NCBI GenBank assembly: GCA_021808315.1
Contig: JAKBBY010000004.1
Coordinates: 1-50,976, forward strand
Direction: 5' to 3'
DNA length: 50,976 bases
Source of the DNA: Pseudomonadota bacterium
Lineage (GTDB): Bacteria; Pseudomonadota; Alphaproteobacteria; Acetobacterales; Acetobacteraceae
This document shows, one piece after another, positions 41,811 through 50,976 of the stretch. A program made the translations under genes and the position numbers. A model generated the notes under the pieces. It had not been told where the DNA came from, did no database searches, and was given only the letters and a program-made list of their open reading frames with translations. Position 1 is the stretch's first letter; the number at the start of each line of letters is the position of its first letter.

Positions 41811-43246
41811 GCAGCGCCCCCCAAACCGCGGCGGCTTGGATCACTGAGCGCTTGTAATTGTTGCGGCAAAGCCTGCGCCCAGGCGGTGATATTGCCAGCA
41901 CCCAAGCAAACAACATAGTCGCCCGGCTTGGCAATCGCCTTGACCATCTCGGCCAAATATTCAGAATTCGCGAGTGGAACAACCGAACGATGGCCATGCG
42001 CCCGCAGCCCATCGACCAGCGCATCGCGGTTCACGCCTTCAATGGGTGCCTCACCGGCGGGATATACATCGGCAACGATGACGGTTCCCGCATCATTCAT
42101 GCAGGTGCAAAATTCCTCGAACAAGGACGCCAAACGTGAATAACGATGGGGTTGCACGACCGCAATAACATCGCGCGCCCCTGCTTGCCGTGCCGCTTTC
42201 AACACAGCGGCGATCTCCACCGGATGGTGCCCGTAATCATCGATGATGGTCACCCCGCCAAGTTCACCAACTTTGGTAAAACGCCTTTTTACGCCGCGGA
42301 AATTACTCAGAGCAGCCCTGAGATGATCCTCATGAACGCCCATTTCAACGCCGATTGTGATTGCGGCCAGGGCATTCTGCACATTATGGTTGCCCAGCAT
42401 CGGCAATCGCAGTCGATTGATCCGACGCTCACGCCCGCCAAGCCGATTTGACAGCCGAACCTCAAACGTCGCCCCGTTGCGGTCGGCCATGATCCGCTCA
42501 GCGCGCACATCGGCCTGTGGGGAAAACCCATAGGTCATGATCCGATGATCGGACAGATCGGGGATCATTTGCTGAACTGCGGGATGATCGACGCATAGAA
42601 CAGCGAAGCCGTAAAACGGAATGTTAGAGACGAATTGCCGATAGCCCGCCTCCATCGCCGCATGCGATCCCCAATGATCCAAATGTTCGGGATCCATATT
42701 TGTGACCACGGCGATAACAGCGGGGAGCCGCAAAAAGGTGCCATCGCTCTCATCTGCTTCGACCACCATCCAATCCCCCTGACCGGATCGGGTATTGGTG
42801 CCGTAGGCGTTGACAATACCGCCATTGATAACGGTCGGATCAAACCCGCCCCCCTCCAGCACCGCCGCAACGAGGCTGGTCGTGGTCGTTTTGCCATGCG
42901 TCCCGCCAATCGCAATCGACCAACGCAGCCGCATCAATTCGCCTAACATTTCTGCACGGCGGACCACTGGGATCAGTCGCGCCCGAGCCGTCGCAACTTC
43001 AGGATTATCACGGGGCACCGCCGTCGAAACCACCACGACCTGCGCAGCCCCCAAATTTGCAGCATCATGGCCGATCATCACCGGGATACCCGCCGCCCGC
43101 AATCGCGCAACATTGGCGTTTTCCGCGATATCTGATCCTTGCACGGCATATCCGAGTGTGTGCAATACCTCAGCGATACCAGACATGCCAATTCCGCCAA
43201 TTCCAACGAAATGGATAATCCCAATCGAGAGTGGCATGGCCCTCAT
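41807..43246 (-). CDS. murC: UDP-N-acetylmuramate-L-alanine ligase MurC
   Basis: A 479-residue Mur ligase adding L-Ala to UDP-MurNAc. The opening [23 protein letters not shown] is characteristic; the ATP loop is [18 protein letters not shown], followed by EADESDGTF and [12 protein letters not shown]. The C-terminal domain has [20 protein letters not shown] and [15 protein letters not shown]. It overlaps murG and murB by ATGA. Confidence 0.97.
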   Translation of the reverse strand: MRAMPLSIGIIHFVGIGGIGMSGIAEVLHTLGYAVQGSDIAENANVARLRAAGIPVMIGHDAANLGAAQVVVVSTAVPRDNPEVATARARLIPVVRRAEMLGELMRLRWSIAIGGTHGKTTTTSLVAAVLEGGGFDPTVINGGIVNAYGTNTRSGQGDWMVVEADESDGTFLRLPAVIAVVTNMDPEHLDHWGSHAAMEAGYRQFVSNIPFYGFAVLCVDHPAVQQMIPDLSDHRIMTYGFSPQADVRAERIMADRNGATFEVRLSNRLGGRERRINRLRLPMLGNHNVQNALAAITIGVEMGVHEDHLRAALSNFRGVKRRFTKVGELGGVTIIDDYGHHPVEIAAVLKAARQAGARDVIAVVQPHRYSRLASLFEEFCTCMNDAGTVIVADVYPAGEAPIEGVNRDALVDGLRAHGHRSVVPLANSEYLAEMVKAIAKPGDYVVCLGAGNITAWAQALPQQLQALSDPSRRGLGGAA

Positions 43247-44340
43247 TGCACAATCTCCGCCATCACCAAGGCCGCCAATTGGTCCGCTGCATCGGTGATT
43301 CCGAATGAGGCTGCCGCACGGGCCATATCAAATCGTTTTTGTGGATCGCCCAGCACGGCAGCGAGAACTTCAGAAAAAGCAGAGGCTGTCAGGTTGGCTT
43401 GATCCAACCTGATCGCACCACCAGCGCGCACCAGAGATTGCGCGTTTGCCCGTTGGTCCGCGTTAATGGCCAGCGGAATCAAAATGGCCGGTCGTCCGAT
43501 CACCGCGATTTCGGCAACAGTCGAACCGCCAGCGCGCGCAATGACCAATTGCGAACGGGCCATTTCGAGGGCAACATTTTCGATAAATGGAGCCAAGACC
43601 GCTTTGATTCCGGCTTGCGCGAGCCGTTCCTGCGCCGATGCCAAACCGGGGGACGGGCACTGCATTATGATCTGCAGCCGAGAGCGCAGTCGCTCCGGCA
43701 ATAACGCCAAGGCCTCAGGCACCAATGTCGCAAAAGCCAACGCGCCGAGTGACCCGCCCATCACCAGGAGATTGAGCTGGGTGCCGTCGTCATGATAGGG
43801 CGACCGGGCCTTCGCGATAATCGAGGTGCGCACGGGATTGCCGGTGACCCGCGCGACGCAGTCTGGTGGCACGCCCTGCGTGTCGGCAAAACTCAAGGCT
43901 AATACATCCGCAAAACGAGCGAGTAGTTGATTAGCCCGACCCAATGCGGCATTTTGATCATGCAGGACAATCTTGGGCCGGGCCGATAATGTCCGTGCGG
44001 CTAACACGGGTGCGACCGATGGATAACCACCAAACCCCACCACGACGCGGGGCTTTGCGGCAGCCATAATTCGGCGCGCCTGCAGCACACCACCAGCGAT
44101 CCGCGCGATGCTGCGCGCGGCCCGAATCGGAGATCGCCCAACAACACCGGAACCACCAATAATATGCTGCTCACAAGACCGGAATACAGCACTGTCTTGC
44201 GGGCGCGAACGTGAATCCGTCAGCAGAATCACGCGTTGGCCACGCTGGATCAAGCGATCAGCCAGGGCTTCAGCCGGCAACACATGCCCACCCGTGCCCC
44301 CGGCGGCGATCACGACCGGTGGTGTTCTGACCTCATTCAT
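43243..44340 (-). CDS. murG: Lipid II-forming GlcNAc transferase MurG
   Basis: A 365-residue membrane-associated glycosyltransferase that adds GlcNAc to lipid I. The donor-binding glycine loops are [19 protein letters not shown] at the start and [19 protein letters not shown]. The UDP-GlcNAc site is in [30 protein letters not shown]. It overlaps ftsW and murC by ATGA. Confidence 0.96.
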   Translation of the reverse strand: MNEVRTPPVVIAAGGTGGHVLPAEALADRLIQRGQRVILLTDSRSRPQDSAVFRSCEQHIIGGSGVVGRSPIRAARSIARIAGGVLQARRIMAAAKPRVVVGFGGYPSVAPVLAARTLSARPKIVLHDQNAALGRANQLLARFADVLALSFADTQGVPPDCVARVTGNPVRTSIIAKARSPYHDDGTQLNLLVMGGSLGALAFATLVPEALALLPERLRSRLQIIMQCPSPGLASAQERLAQAGIKAVLAPFIENVALEMARSQLVIARAGGSTVAEIAVIGRPAILIPLAINADQRANAQSLVRAGGAIRLDQANLTASAFSEVLAAVLGDPQKRFDMARAAASFGITDAADQLAALVMAEIVQ

Positions 44341-45515
44341 GCCGCACCGCGTTGGCGCGTCGGCGGCGCGAAAGGTGGCTCGTCCAAAATTTTGCTGGTC
44401 GCGAAAACCCCTTGCCGCCTGCGCGTCAAGGCTAACAATAATCCTGTGTGCAGCCCCATCGCCAAAACCGCAGAACCACCATAAGAAATAAAGGGGAGCG
44501 TCATTCCTTTGGTTGGAATCAGCGAGAGCGATGAGGCCATATTGACGAATGCTTGCAAGCCAAAGCTTACCAATAATCCTGATGCAGCCAAGGCGACGAA
44601 TAAATCATTCTCACGCCGCAGCCTCAACAATCCGCGCAGCACCACAAAGGCGAACAACCCCACAATGGCGAGGCAGACAATCAGTCCAAATTCCTCGCCG
44701 ACCACGGCGAACACAAAATCGGCGCGGGCATCCGGTAGAAAATGCTTCACCTGACCCTCGCCAGGGCCCCGGCCCCATAATCCACCATTACCGAAAGCCG
44801 ATAGCGCGGTGATGGCCTGATAAGCATTATCGCGTGCGGGATGCATAAATAATTCATACCGCGCATGCACGTGGGGGATAAAAATGATCGCGGCAACCAA
44901 GGCTCCAATCAACCCCGCACCACCGGCCACAACCCAACCCAGAGCGATACCATCCAAAACCAACTGCGCAAATGCGGTGCTGCCAACGAGTAACATGGAG
45001 CCAATATCGGGTTGTTTCAGCAATATCAACAAAACCAGCCCATTTAGCGCGAGAGTTGCCGACATGCCAGCAAAGCCCGGTGTGCGCCGTCGTTCCGCCA
45101 AAAGCCACGCACTGATCACGATCAGCGCCGGTTTTAGAAATTCCGCAGGCTGTATGGTGAAGCCCGGCAAGGCAATCCAGCGCCGCCCACCAGCAATGAC
45201 AACGCCATGAACCAACGTGAAAGCTGTCAGGAGCAGAAACACAATGCCCACGCCAAGGGCTGTCAGCTTCACCTGTTGCAGATCGAGCATTGATGCGCCG
45301 ATCATCGCTCCGGCGGCCAGCATCAAGTATAAAATCTGCTTGACCATAATCAGCGTGTGCGGATCCGCCAGCGATAATGTGGTCGCCGGCGTGGCCGCCA
45401 ATGCCATATAATAACCAATCCCGATCAGTGCGACCAAGGCTGCCAAGGTCCAGCGATCAACACTCCACCACCACCGACCCACCACCGAATTATCCGCACG
45501 TGACACCCGGGCCAT
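44337..45515 (-). CDS. ftsW: SEDS-family peptidoglycan glycosyltransferase FtsW
   Basis: A 392-residue polytopic protein (about ten membrane helices) that polymerises septal glycan together with FtsI. SEDS blocks seen are GGRRWIALPGFTIQPAEFLKPALIV, LKQPDIGSMLL, FLPDARADFVFAVVGEEFGLIVCLAI, and LIPTKGMTLPFISYGGSAVLAMGL. Its ATG shares the A of the murD stop (TAATG). The matching transpeptidase, ftsI, is cut by the right window edge. Confidence 0.95.
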   Translation of the reverse strand: MARVSRADNSVVGRWWWSVDRWTLAALVALIGIGYYMALAATPATTLSLADPHTLIMVKQILYLMLAAGAMIGASMLDLQQVKLTALGVGIVFLLLTAFTLVHGVVIAGGRRWIALPGFTIQPAEFLKPALIVISAWLLAERRRTPGFAGMSATLALNGLVLLILLKQPDIGSMLLVGSTAFAQLVLDGIALGWVVAGGAGLIGALVAAIIFIPHVHARYELFMHPARDNAYQAITALSAFGNGGLWGRGPGEGQVKHFLPDARADFVFAVVGEEFGLIVCLAIVGLFAFVVLRGLLRLRRENDLFVALAASGLLVSFGLQAFVNMASSLSLIPTKGMTLPFISYGGSAVLAMGLHTGLLLALTRRRQGVFATSKILDEPPFAPPTRQRGAA

Positions 45516-46909
45516 TATGCGGCACCCCCGGTGCGATGCTCAGCCAATTGTTGCACGAGCGCCGCAAATCTCTCGCCGCGCGCCTCATAATTCGCAAATT
45601 GATCGAAACTCGCGCAGGCGGGTGCCAGCAACACAATCGGCACATTTTGTGCTCGCGCGAGAGCAAATGCGCTCTCAACAGCGCGATCCAACGTGTCCAC
45701 CACCGAATGCGCGACACCGTTTGCGGCAAGGGTGGTGGCAAAATCGGCAGAAGCTTGGCCAATCAACAAAGCATGGGCCACGCGTGGTAAATACGGCGCC
45801 AGCGATGTAATGCCACCGGATTTGGCAACACCGCCCGCAATCCAAATCACCCGTTCATGACAAGCCAAAGCGCGTGCTGTTGCATCAGCATTCGTTGCCT
45901 TGCTATCGTTGATAAAGGAAATTCCATCAATTTCCCTGATCAAAGCTTGACGATGGGGCAGACCCGGAAAATCTAACAAAGCTGGGCCGATCATGGTGCG
46001 CGGCACGCCAACGGCCATGGCCAAAGCGCTCGCTGCTGCGGCGTTTTGCGCATTATGTGTGCCGGGTAAGGCCCGGGCCATGCCCAGATCAGCGAGCGCG
46101 CCATGCTGATCCTGCAACACCTTATTTTGGGCATAAAGGTCAGCGACCCGTTCGCCGGAGATGCGAACCAACGGCACCGGACGGCTCGCCATTTGCGTCG
46201 CGATGAGTTCCGATGCCGGATCATCAACGCCGACCACCGCCGTATCAGCCTGCGTCTGACGCGCGAAAATCCCTGCCTTTACAATGGCATATTCGGCGAA
46301 ACTCCCATGGCGGTCGAGATGGTCGGGGCTTAGATTCAGCATTACCGCTGCATTGAAGCGCATCGTTGCGATTCGCTCCAACATGTAGCTGGACATTTCG
46401 AGCACATAAAAGCCGGTTTTATCGAGCAGTGGCAAAGCGAGCGCTGCAGGCCCCAAATTGCCCCCGGCGGCCACGGACATGCCGGCGCGCTGCAAAATAT
46501 GCGCGGTGAGGGCAGTGGTTGTCGATTTGCCGTTGGTGCCGGTGATGCCGAGAAATTTTGCTTCTGATCCCGCGCGCCGCGCAGCGATGAAAAGCGCCTC
46601 GGCGTCAGACCAGATCGGCACCCCTCGCGCCAGGATCAGTGCTGCTTGCGGATGTGGCTTGGGTAAGCGGTGCGGAATGCCCGGCGACAAAATCAGCGCG
46701 GTCAATGAGGCCGTATGCGCGGGGAGAGCCACCCGCAACCCTTCGCGCGCTGCAGCGGCGCGGGCCTCTGGCTGATCATCCCAGACGGTTACCACGGCGC
46801 CCATCGAGCGCAAAGCGAGCGCTGCTGGCAGGCCATTTCGCCCCAGGCCGAGCACGGCGAACACATCACCCGCGAACACGGCAGGCCATGCAGGATTATG
46901 AGCGGTCAT
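45515..46909 (-). CDS. murD: UDP-MurNAc-L-alanine-D-glutamate ligase MurD
   Basis: A 464-residue Mur ligase that adds D-Glu. The ATG at 46909 overlaps the mraY stop (ATGA); an earlier in-frame opening lies inside mraY. The N-terminal domain has [21 protein letters not shown], the ATP loop is [19 protein letters not shown], then [17 protein letters not shown], and the C-terminal domain contains [29 protein letters not shown] and [20 protein letters not shown]. Confidence 0.96.
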   Translation of the reverse strand: MTAHNPAWPAVFAGDVFAVLGLGRNGLPAALALRSMGAVVTVWDDQPEARAAAAREGLRVALPAHTASLTALILSPGIPHRLPKPHPQAALILARGVPIWSDAEALFIAARRAGSEAKFLGITGTNGKSTTTALTAHILQRAGMSVAAGGNLGPAALALPLLDKTGFYVLEMSSYMLERIATMRFNAAVMLNLSPDHLDRHGSFAEYAIVKAGIFARQTQADTAVVGVDDPASELIATQMASRPVPLVRISGERVADLYAQNKVLQDQHGALADLGMARALPGTHNAQNAAAASALAMAVGVPRTMIGPALLDFPGLPHRQALIREIDGISFINDSKATNADATARALACHERVIWIAGGVAKSGGITSLAPYLPRVAHALLIGQASADFATTLAANGVAHSVVDTLDRAVESAFALARAQNVPIVLLAPACASFDQFANYEARGERFAALVQQLAEHRTGGAA

Positions 46910-47994
46910 CGGATTTTCAGGGTCGAGAGACCCACTAACGCCAGGATCATCGCGATAATCCAAAATCGGATCACGATTGTTGGCTCCGCCCAGCCCTTTT
47001 TCTCGAAATGGTGATGGAGCGGCGCCATCAAAAACACGCGCCGCCCCGTGCGCTTATACCAAAATACCTGTACAATTACTGAAACAGTTTCAACAACGAA
47101 CAGGCCGCCGACAATTCCCAAAACAATCTCGTTTTTTGTCGCAACCGCAACTGACCCGAGCGCACCGCCGAGTGCCAGTGAACCCGTGTCTCCCATGAAC
47201 ACGGCGGCTGGCGGAGCATTGAACCACAAAAACCCCAACCCCGAGCCAATCAAAGCGGCGCAAAATACCGCGAGTTCACCGGCGCCGGGCACAAAATTAA
47301 TTTGCAAATAATGTGCGAAAATCCGGTTGCCGACCAAATAAGCGATCAAGGCGAACGCACCCGCGGCAATGATCGTGGGCACAATGGCAAGACCGTCAAG
47401 CCCGTCGGTCAAATTCACGGCGTTGGAGGCGCCAACCATGACAATCATGGCGAAAACTGGAAAGGTAAGTCCAAGCCCGATGAGCAAATGTTTGAAAACA
47501 GGAACCGCAAGATCATTGGCGATCGCTGAGGGCATCAAGCGGGTAATCCAAAGAGCGGCTCCCAAGCCGATGATGGCTTGAACAATCATCTTGATGCGGC
47601 CAGAAACACCTTTGGTGTTGCGCTTTGTGAGCTTCAAAAAATCATCGGCAAAACCGAGCGCGCCATAACCCAAAGTGACGAATAATACTGCCCAGACATA
47701 GCCATTCTCTAAATCGGCCCACAGCAATGTCGATGTCGTGAGCGCAATCAGGATAAGCACACCACCCATCGTGGGGGTGCCTTTTTTCTCGATCAAATGA
47801 CGTTCTGGTCCGTCGGTCCTGATCGGTTGGCCATTTCGCTGGAGTGATTTGAGCCAGGCAATCAGTCGTGGCCCCGAAATGAAGCTGACAATCAGCGCGG
47901 TCAGCCCAGCGCCGCCCGCCCGGAAGGTGATGTATCGAAACAGGTTGAGGGCATGAAATGCAGCAATATGCGGCAATAGCAGGGCATATAACAT
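46906..47994 (-). CDS. mraY: Phospho-N-acetylmuramoyl-pentapeptide transferase MraY
   Basis: A 362-residue, ten-helix enzyme that makes lipid I on the inner membrane. Diagnostic segments are [31 protein letters not shown] (with the DD pair), [35 protein letters not shown] and [14 protein letters not shown] (the HHH motif). The ATG shares its A with the murF stop (TAATG), and its end overlaps murD. Confidence 0.97.
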   Translation of the reverse strand: MLYALLLPHIAAFHALNLFRYITFRAGGAGLTALIVSFISGPRLIAWLKSLQRNGQPIRTDGPERHLIEKKGTPTMGGVLILIALTTSTLLWADLENGYVWAVLFVTLGYGALGFADDFLKLTKRNTKGVSGRIKMIVQAIIGLGAALWITRLMPSAIANDLAVPVFKHLLIGLGLTFPVFAMIVMVGASNAVNLTDGLDGLAIVPTIIAAGAFALIAYLVGNRIFAHYLQINFVPGAGELAVFCAALIGSGLGFLWFNAPPAAVFMGDTGSLALGGALGSVAVATKNEIVLGIVGGLFVVETVSVIVQVFWYKRTGRRVFLMAPLHHHFEKKGWAEPTIVIRFWIIAMILALVGLSTLKIR

Positions 47995-49355
47995 TAATTG
48001 CCCTCCGCCAATGCGGCGATAATTGTGCGCATCCCGCTTCCGTTACTGCCTTTTACTAACACCACGTCGCCATCGCGCAAGGCCGCACAGACCATCGGGG
48101 CAAGGGCGGCTGCATTCGCCGCCCAACCGCCTTTCCGGTCGGCTGGTAACCGCTCAAACATCGCGCGCATCTCAGGACCGCACGCAAAGATTATTTCCGC
48201 CTGAGCGGCCACGGGTTCGGCCAAAGCCGCATGTTCGTCCTCGGAGAAGTCGCCGAGTTCGAGCATGTCGCCGAGCACAACCACATGGCGGCCTGGCTGT
48301 AGTGCCAAAACGTCCAATGCGGCGCGGACAGAAGCTCCCGACGCGTTATAGCTCTCATCAAGAATTGTGATATCGAGGCCTTGGCGCTGCAGCTTTAGTT
48401 TTGCGCCACGGCCACCTAGGGGCGCGAACCCGTTCAAAGAGGCCGCCGCTTCGGTTACGTCAAGATCCATCGCGGCAACTGCTGCCAGTGCCGCGAGGGC
48501 ATTTCGCGCCATATGGTGACCCGGCGCGCGCAATCGGCACCGTACCACCGTTCCCAAAATTCGTGCGGTGATATCAACGCCTTCAGGATCATTGTCGACA
48601 TCGAGTAAACGCGCCTCGTCGGCCATGTCGGTGCCGAAGGTAATGGTCCGCATGGTCGGGCCAACACGGCGCGCCATGATCGGCAAAAACGGTCCGCGCG
48701 GAAGCACGGCGGTCCCATAAGGCAATAGCCCACGCAGCAAGTCACTTTTTTCTTCGGCAATCGCTTCAAGTGATCCCATCGCGCCAATATGCGTTGCAGC
48801 GATTGTGGTGATGATACCGACATGAGGACGGGCCATTTTCGCCAAGGGTGCGATTTCCCCTGGATGATTCATGCCGATTTCTAAGACCGCGTATGCCGCA
48901 TTGCGCGGCATTCTTGCCAATGTCAGCGGCACCCCGATATGATTATTATGGGAAGCATCGGCTGCATGCGTAGGGCCAAATGCTGCGAGAATTCGGCGCA
49001 GCATTTCTTTGGTGGTTGATTTGCCAACGCTGCCGGTGATAGCAGTAACTTTCGCTAATGAGCGTGCCCGGGCAAATTCGCCCAACCGTCCCAAGGCCCC
49101 AAGCGTATCGGACACTTGCAATAACGGCTGATCGGCGCATAGATCGTTGCGCGATACCACGGCGCCTGCCGCACCATTGGCCAAGGCGGATTTGACGAAA
49201 TCATGACCATCGCGTTGATCTTGGAGTGCAAAAAAAAGATCTCCCACACTCAATGTTCGCGAATCGATCGCGATTCCATCGGCCTCAAACCTTGGCCCAA
49301 CAAAAGATCCATTGGTCGCAATTTGCAGTTCATCTGCCGTCCATAACGCGGTCAT
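47994..49355 (-). CDS. murF: UDP-MurNAc-tripeptide D-Ala-D-Ala ligase MurF
   Basis: A 453-residue Mur ligase adding the D-Ala-D-Ala made by Ddl. N-terminal block [27 protein letters not shown] loop [18 protein letters not shown]; then [14 protein letters not shown] and [17 protein letters not shown]-terminal block [21 protein letters not shown] and [19 protein letters not shown]. Its ATG overlaps the murE stop (ATGA). Confidence 0.97.
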   Translation of the reverse strand: MTALWTADELQIATNGSFVGPRFEADGIAIDSRTLSVGDLFFALQDQRDGHDFVKSALANGAAGAVVSRNDLCADQPLLQVSDTLGALGRLGEFARARSLAKVTAITGSVGKSTTKEMLRRILAAFGPTHAADASHNNHIGVPLTLARMPRNAAYAVLEIGMNHPGEIAPLAKMARPHVGIITTIAATHIGAMGSLEAIAEEKSDLLRGLLPYGTAVLPRGPFLPIMARRVGPTMRTITFGTDMADEARLLDVDNDPEGVDITARILGTVVRCRLRAPGHHMARNALAALAAVAAMDLDVTEAAASLNGFAPLGGRGAKLKLQRQGLDITILDESYNASGASVRAALDVLALQPGRHVVVLGDMLELGDFSEDEHAALAEPVAAQAEIIFACGPEMRAMFERLPADRKGGWAANAAALAPMVCAALRDGDVVLVKGSNGSGMRTIIAALAEGN

Positions 49356-50803
49356 CCAACCAACTCCGTAATTACCGCAGCGTCGTCGAACGGAATAATT
49401 GTCCGACCGATAATCTGTCCCTGCTCATGGCCTTTACCCGCAACCACAATCACATCCCCTGACTGCGCGAGGCTGAGCGCTTCCGCGATGGCCCGACGCC
49501 GATCCGCAAGCTCAATACCAGCCGGGCACGATGCCTTGATTGCTGCGCGGATCAAGGCTGGATCTTCAGTTCTTGGATTATCATCGGTGATAATGGTCAA
49601 ATCGGCGAGGCGGGCGGCGACGGCGCCCATCAACGGGCGCTTGCCCGCATCTCGATCGCCCCCCGCGCCAAACACCAAAATTAAGCGCCCGCGCGTGTGG
49701 GGGCGGAGCGCGGTCAAGAGCCGTTCTAGCGCATCGGGTGTGTGGGCGTAATCGACATAAGCGCAGGCGCCATTCGGCAAGTTGGTAACAAGCTGCAACC
49801 GGCCGCGAACCGGCTGCAAGCCGGACAGATAGTCCAGCGCGCGGTCGATACCTGTCGCGCGCGCCAAAGCCGCCGCCAAGAGCGCATTATCGGCCTGAAA
49901 TCGCCCGACCAGTTTCAGATCGATCATGCGGCGCACACCATCGACGGTAATGTCCAGGATTTGACCATCTGGCGTCGGGGTTGCGCTAATCAAATCGATT
50001 GCCGAGCCCTTGGGGCCAACACTCAGCAGCTCCAAGCGACGCGTTTTGGCAATCATCTCCAGCGCTGCCCGCGTCGTCGGCTCCAAATCGCTCATCACAA
50101 TCATCGGCGCGCCGCTCGGCAGAAGCGTATCAAATAGGCGTAACTTTGCCGCTCGATATGAGGCCATATCGCCATGGTAATCGAGATGATCACGCGTGAG
50201 ATTGGTAAAAGCAGCCCCTATCAACGTGATCCCATCAAGGCGCCTTTGCTCTAGACCATGCGATGAGGCTTCTAGAGCCACGTCGTCAATTCCAGCGGCG
50301 CGCAGTCGCGCTAATTCACCGGCTAGGGCGACGGGATCAGGCGTCGTCAGGCTTTCGGTGATCGGAAAACCTGAGGCGATTACGCCAAGTGTGCCGAGGG
50401 ATGCCGCCTTGCGCCCCTCGGCGATACTCATTTGCCGCAGAAAATCCACGCTTGAACTTTTGCCATTCGTGCCCGTGACTGCTCTGATTCGGCGCGGCAT
50501 TGGCCCCGCCAAATGAACAGCGATTTCGGCAAGACGCTGTCGGGGATCAGCGTCGAGCAGAAGGGGGCGCGGGGGGGTGCCAGGAGGCCATTGCGTGCCG
50601 AGCGGCGCTAACACGGCGGCTGCACCTTGGCCCACCGCTGCTGCGATAAAGTCACGGCCATCAGCGCGCGTTCCCGGCAAGGCGGCAAAAATCATTTTTG
50701 GCCGCACCTGCCGACTATCGGCGGTAATGCCGATAATATCGATGTCTGGCGCAAGCCGCCACGAAGGCGCCGTTCCATTCAATCGCGTGGCGAGGCGTGT
50801 CAT
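49352..50803 (-). CDS. murE: UDP-MurNAc-L-Ala-D-Glu meso-diaminopimelate ligase MurE
   Basis: A 483-residue Mur ligase adding the third peptide residue. The ATG at 50803 has a GGGGGGA site about eight bases upstream and lies four bases after the ftsI stop. ITADSRQVRPKMIFAALPG is the N-terminal block, the ATP loop is TGTNGKSSSVDFLRQ, then LTRDHLDYHGDMASYRAAK. The motif DDNPRTEDP carries the DNPR signature of diaminopimelate-specific enzymes, so the wall should be of the meso-DAP type. It is the first complete gene of the dcw run seen here. Confidence 0.96.
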   Translation of the reverse strand: MTRLATRLNGTAPSWRLAPDIDIIGITADSRQVRPKMIFAALPGTRADGRDFIAAAVGQGAAAVLAPLGTQWPPGTPPRPLLLDADPRQRLAEIAVHLAGPMPRRIRAVTGTNGKSSSVDFLRQMSIAEGRKAASLGTLGVIASGFPITESLTTPDPVALAGELARLRAAGIDDVALEASSHGLEQRRLDGITLIGAAFTNLTRDHLDYHGDMASYRAAKLRLFDTLLPSGAPMIVMSDLEPTTRAALEMIAKTRRLELLSVGPKGSAIDLISATPTPDGQILDITVDGVRRMIDLKLVGRFQADNALLAAALARATGIDRALDYLSGLQPVRGRLQLVTNLPNGACAYVDYAHTPDALERLLTALRPHTRGRLILVFGAGGDRDAGKRPLMGAVAARLADLTIITDDNPRTEDPALIRAAIKASCPAGIELADRRRAIAEALSLAQSGDVIVVAGKGHEQGQIIGRTIIPFDDAAVITELVG

Positions 50804-50807
50804 GATG

Positions 50808-50976
50808 TCATCCCCCCGCACGGGTCGCGACCTTGGCTTTGGGCGGTTTTTGCCCAGCCAACTCATAAGCATATTGGCTCGCACCCGCCGGGAAGGGATG
50901 CCCAGGCCCCAGCGCCCAAGCGCCATGCGGGGGCGATGGATCAAGCGGAATTGATAGTTTCGCTCGAGCTGCAGTT
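50808..50976 (-). CDS. ftsI: C-terminal tail of the upstream dcw gene, probably ftsI (PBP3)
   Basis: On the minus strand a frame is open from the window edge to a TGA at 50810-50808 (56 codons including the stop). It ends in a Pro/Ala/Lys-rich tail with AYELAGQKPPKAKVATRAGG. Only the variable tail is visible, with no penicillin-binding motif. The call rests on position: ftsI normally lies just before murE, and the four-base gap suits one operon. The identity is therefore an inference from order. Confidence 0.6.
   Translation of the reverse strand, partial: TAARAKLSIPLDPSPPHGAWALGPGHPFPAGASQYAYELAGQKPPKAKVATRAGG

Noticed and set aside
49224-49250. GAGTGC followed by an A-run, reminiscent of a CIRCE half-site
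   Set aside because: It lies inside murF coding sequence, and no matching second arm is present.

Overview
This is a gene-dense stretch of an alphaproteobacterial chromosome, most likely from the Rhodospirillales and probably from an acidophilic or acetic-acid-type member of the Acetobacteraceae. The placement is an inference. It rests on a CtrA-family regulator, a meso-diaminopimelate-type MurE, an alphaproteobacterial FtsZ with a long proline/alanine-rich linker, dnaB next to alr, and high-GC codon use. No rRNA, tRNA, CRISPR array, insertion sequence or phage gene was seen. No gap between genes exceeds 300 bases; the longest (1164-1447, 284 bases) is a divergent regulatory region.

Layout. 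1-413: the end of a fused Fe-S/NAD(P) oxidoreductase. 420-5778: a CtrA paralogue whose receiver domain has lost its phosphorylation residues, divergent from a TonB-dependent receptor that is followed by exbB, exbD and tonB. The region between the regulator and the receptor, and the gap before exbB, each carry a sequence matching the PhoB (Pho box) consensus. 5824-10871 (minus strand): dnaB, an EcsC-family gene, alr, and an MlaE/MlaF lipid-transport pair without MlaD. 10985-17883: a secreted alpha/beta hydrolase, an MBOAT acyltransferase with an SGNH partner, a TPR/ATP-grasp fusion and an acetolactate-synthase-like ThDP enzyme. 18024-26442: an atypical ClC channel, then a TetR repressor divergent from a complete tripartite RND efflux operon. 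26511-32106 (plus strand): a Pr6Pr-type membrane protein, an ABC-2 exporter, a histidine phosphatase, a SYLF lipoprotein, and ycgN, a ygjP-like metallopeptidase and maf. 32117-36129: hrcA divergent from rph-rdgB, a GST, and a KirBac potassium channel.

36130-50976 (minus strand) is the division and cell wall (dcw) cluster in the order ftsI (end only), murE, murF, mraY, murD, ftsW, murG, murC, murB, ddl, ftsQ, ftsA, ftsZ. Nearly every junction is an ATGA or TAATG overlap. Together with alr the window encodes D-Ala and D-Ala-D-Ala supply, all cytoplasmic Mur ligases, lipid I and lipid II synthesis, and the FtsQ/FtsA/FtsZ/FtsW core of the divisome.

The best lead for something undescribed is the 420-5778 module: an apparently phosphate-regulated, self-contained TonB uptake system paired with a regulator that cannot be phosphorylated in the usual way. 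Other leads are the TPR/ATP-grasp fusion, an in-frame amber codon inside a tandem repeat between a membrane protein and an ABC ATPase, the potassium channel placed directly after ftsZ, and the ClC protein with altered motifs.
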